From: Variovorax sp. KBW07
GTDB taxonomy: Bacteria > Pseudomonadota > Gammaproteobacteria > Burkholderiales > Burkholderiaceae_C
Direction of reading: 5' to 3'
NCBI RefSeq assembly: GCF_003852515.1
Contig: NZ_QAJK01000044.1
Span: forward strand, 97,912 to 134,339
Length of the DNA stretch: 36,428 nt
The notes under the pieces are model-generated. The model saw only the letters and a list, made by a program, of their open reading frames with translations, was not told the DNA's origin and did not search any database. Both the position numbers and the translations under genes were made by a program. Shown piece after piece: positions 36,385-36,428 of this stretch (position 1 is the first letter of the stretch; the number at the start of each line of letters is the position of its first letter).

Positions 36385-36428
36385 GGTACGGATACCGTTC
36401 TTGGTGCGTGCGACTGACACCGGGTACT

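Noticed and set aside
36387-36404. Terminator after the GntR gene (GGTA-CGGA-TACC followed by GTTCTT)
   Set aside because: A 4-bp stem is too short to support and the window ends a few bases later.

Overview
The window is dense, uniformly GC-rich DNA with short intergenic gaps and many ATGA start/stop overlaps. The gene set (three solute-uptake systems of different classes, a cox-like molybdenum hydroxylase operon, an Mrp antiporter) and two intergenic palindromic repeats of a kind I associate with Comamonadaceae suggest a soil or plant-associated betaproteobacterium, most likely Burkholderiales/Comamonadaceae (Variovorax-like). This placement is inference; there is no rRNA or tRNA gene. I see no insertion sequence, phage gene, CRISPR array or tRNA, and no gap over 300 bases between genes.

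Layout: (1) 2-1497: the 3' part of an EamA/DMT permease, convergent with a SAM-dependent methyltransferase. (2) 1746-4542: a DctPQM TRAP transporter, followed by a palindromic repeat element. (3) 4711-5088: the fluoride channel CrcB. (4) 5167-11430: a six-gene Mrp/Pha Na+(K+)/H+ antiporter operon (fused AB, then C, D, E, F, G), with a second repeat copy between F and G. (5) 11466-17933: an NMT1-type ABC uptake system split around a TetR regulator. The binding protein is on the minus strand; permease, SDR-like protein, frameshifted GNAT acetyltransferase, DapA-family aldolase and ATPase are on the plus strand. Two near-identical 17-bp operator-like sites lie on the two promoters. (6) 25723-17974 (minus): coxS-L-M-D-E-G-xdhC, a form II CoxL-type molybdenum hydroxylase operon with maturation factors. 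A divergent GAF/Fis regulator without an AAA+ domain lies at 25915. (7) 27101-27935 (minus): an NTF2-like protein and a small DUF2845 secreted protein. (8) 35402-28005 (minus): a Liv-type ABC transporter (binding protein, H, M, G, F) in one operon with a Zn-dependent N-carbamoyl-amino-acid-hydrolase-like M20 enzyme and an M81/MlrC metallopeptidase. A divergent FadR-subfamily GntR regulator is at 35620.

How they fit together: three clusters (5, 6, 8) are self-contained modules with their own regulator and enzymes. Clusters 5 and 8 pair uptake with enzymes that probably process the imported compound; cluster 6 is an oxidising enzyme plus its assembly factors. None of the three substrates can be read from sequence alone. 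The strongest lead for a poorly described system is cluster 5, because the regulator, both promoters and both operators can be seen. Next come the uptake-plus-two-hydrolase operon (8) and the form II hydroxylase with its unusual regulator (6).
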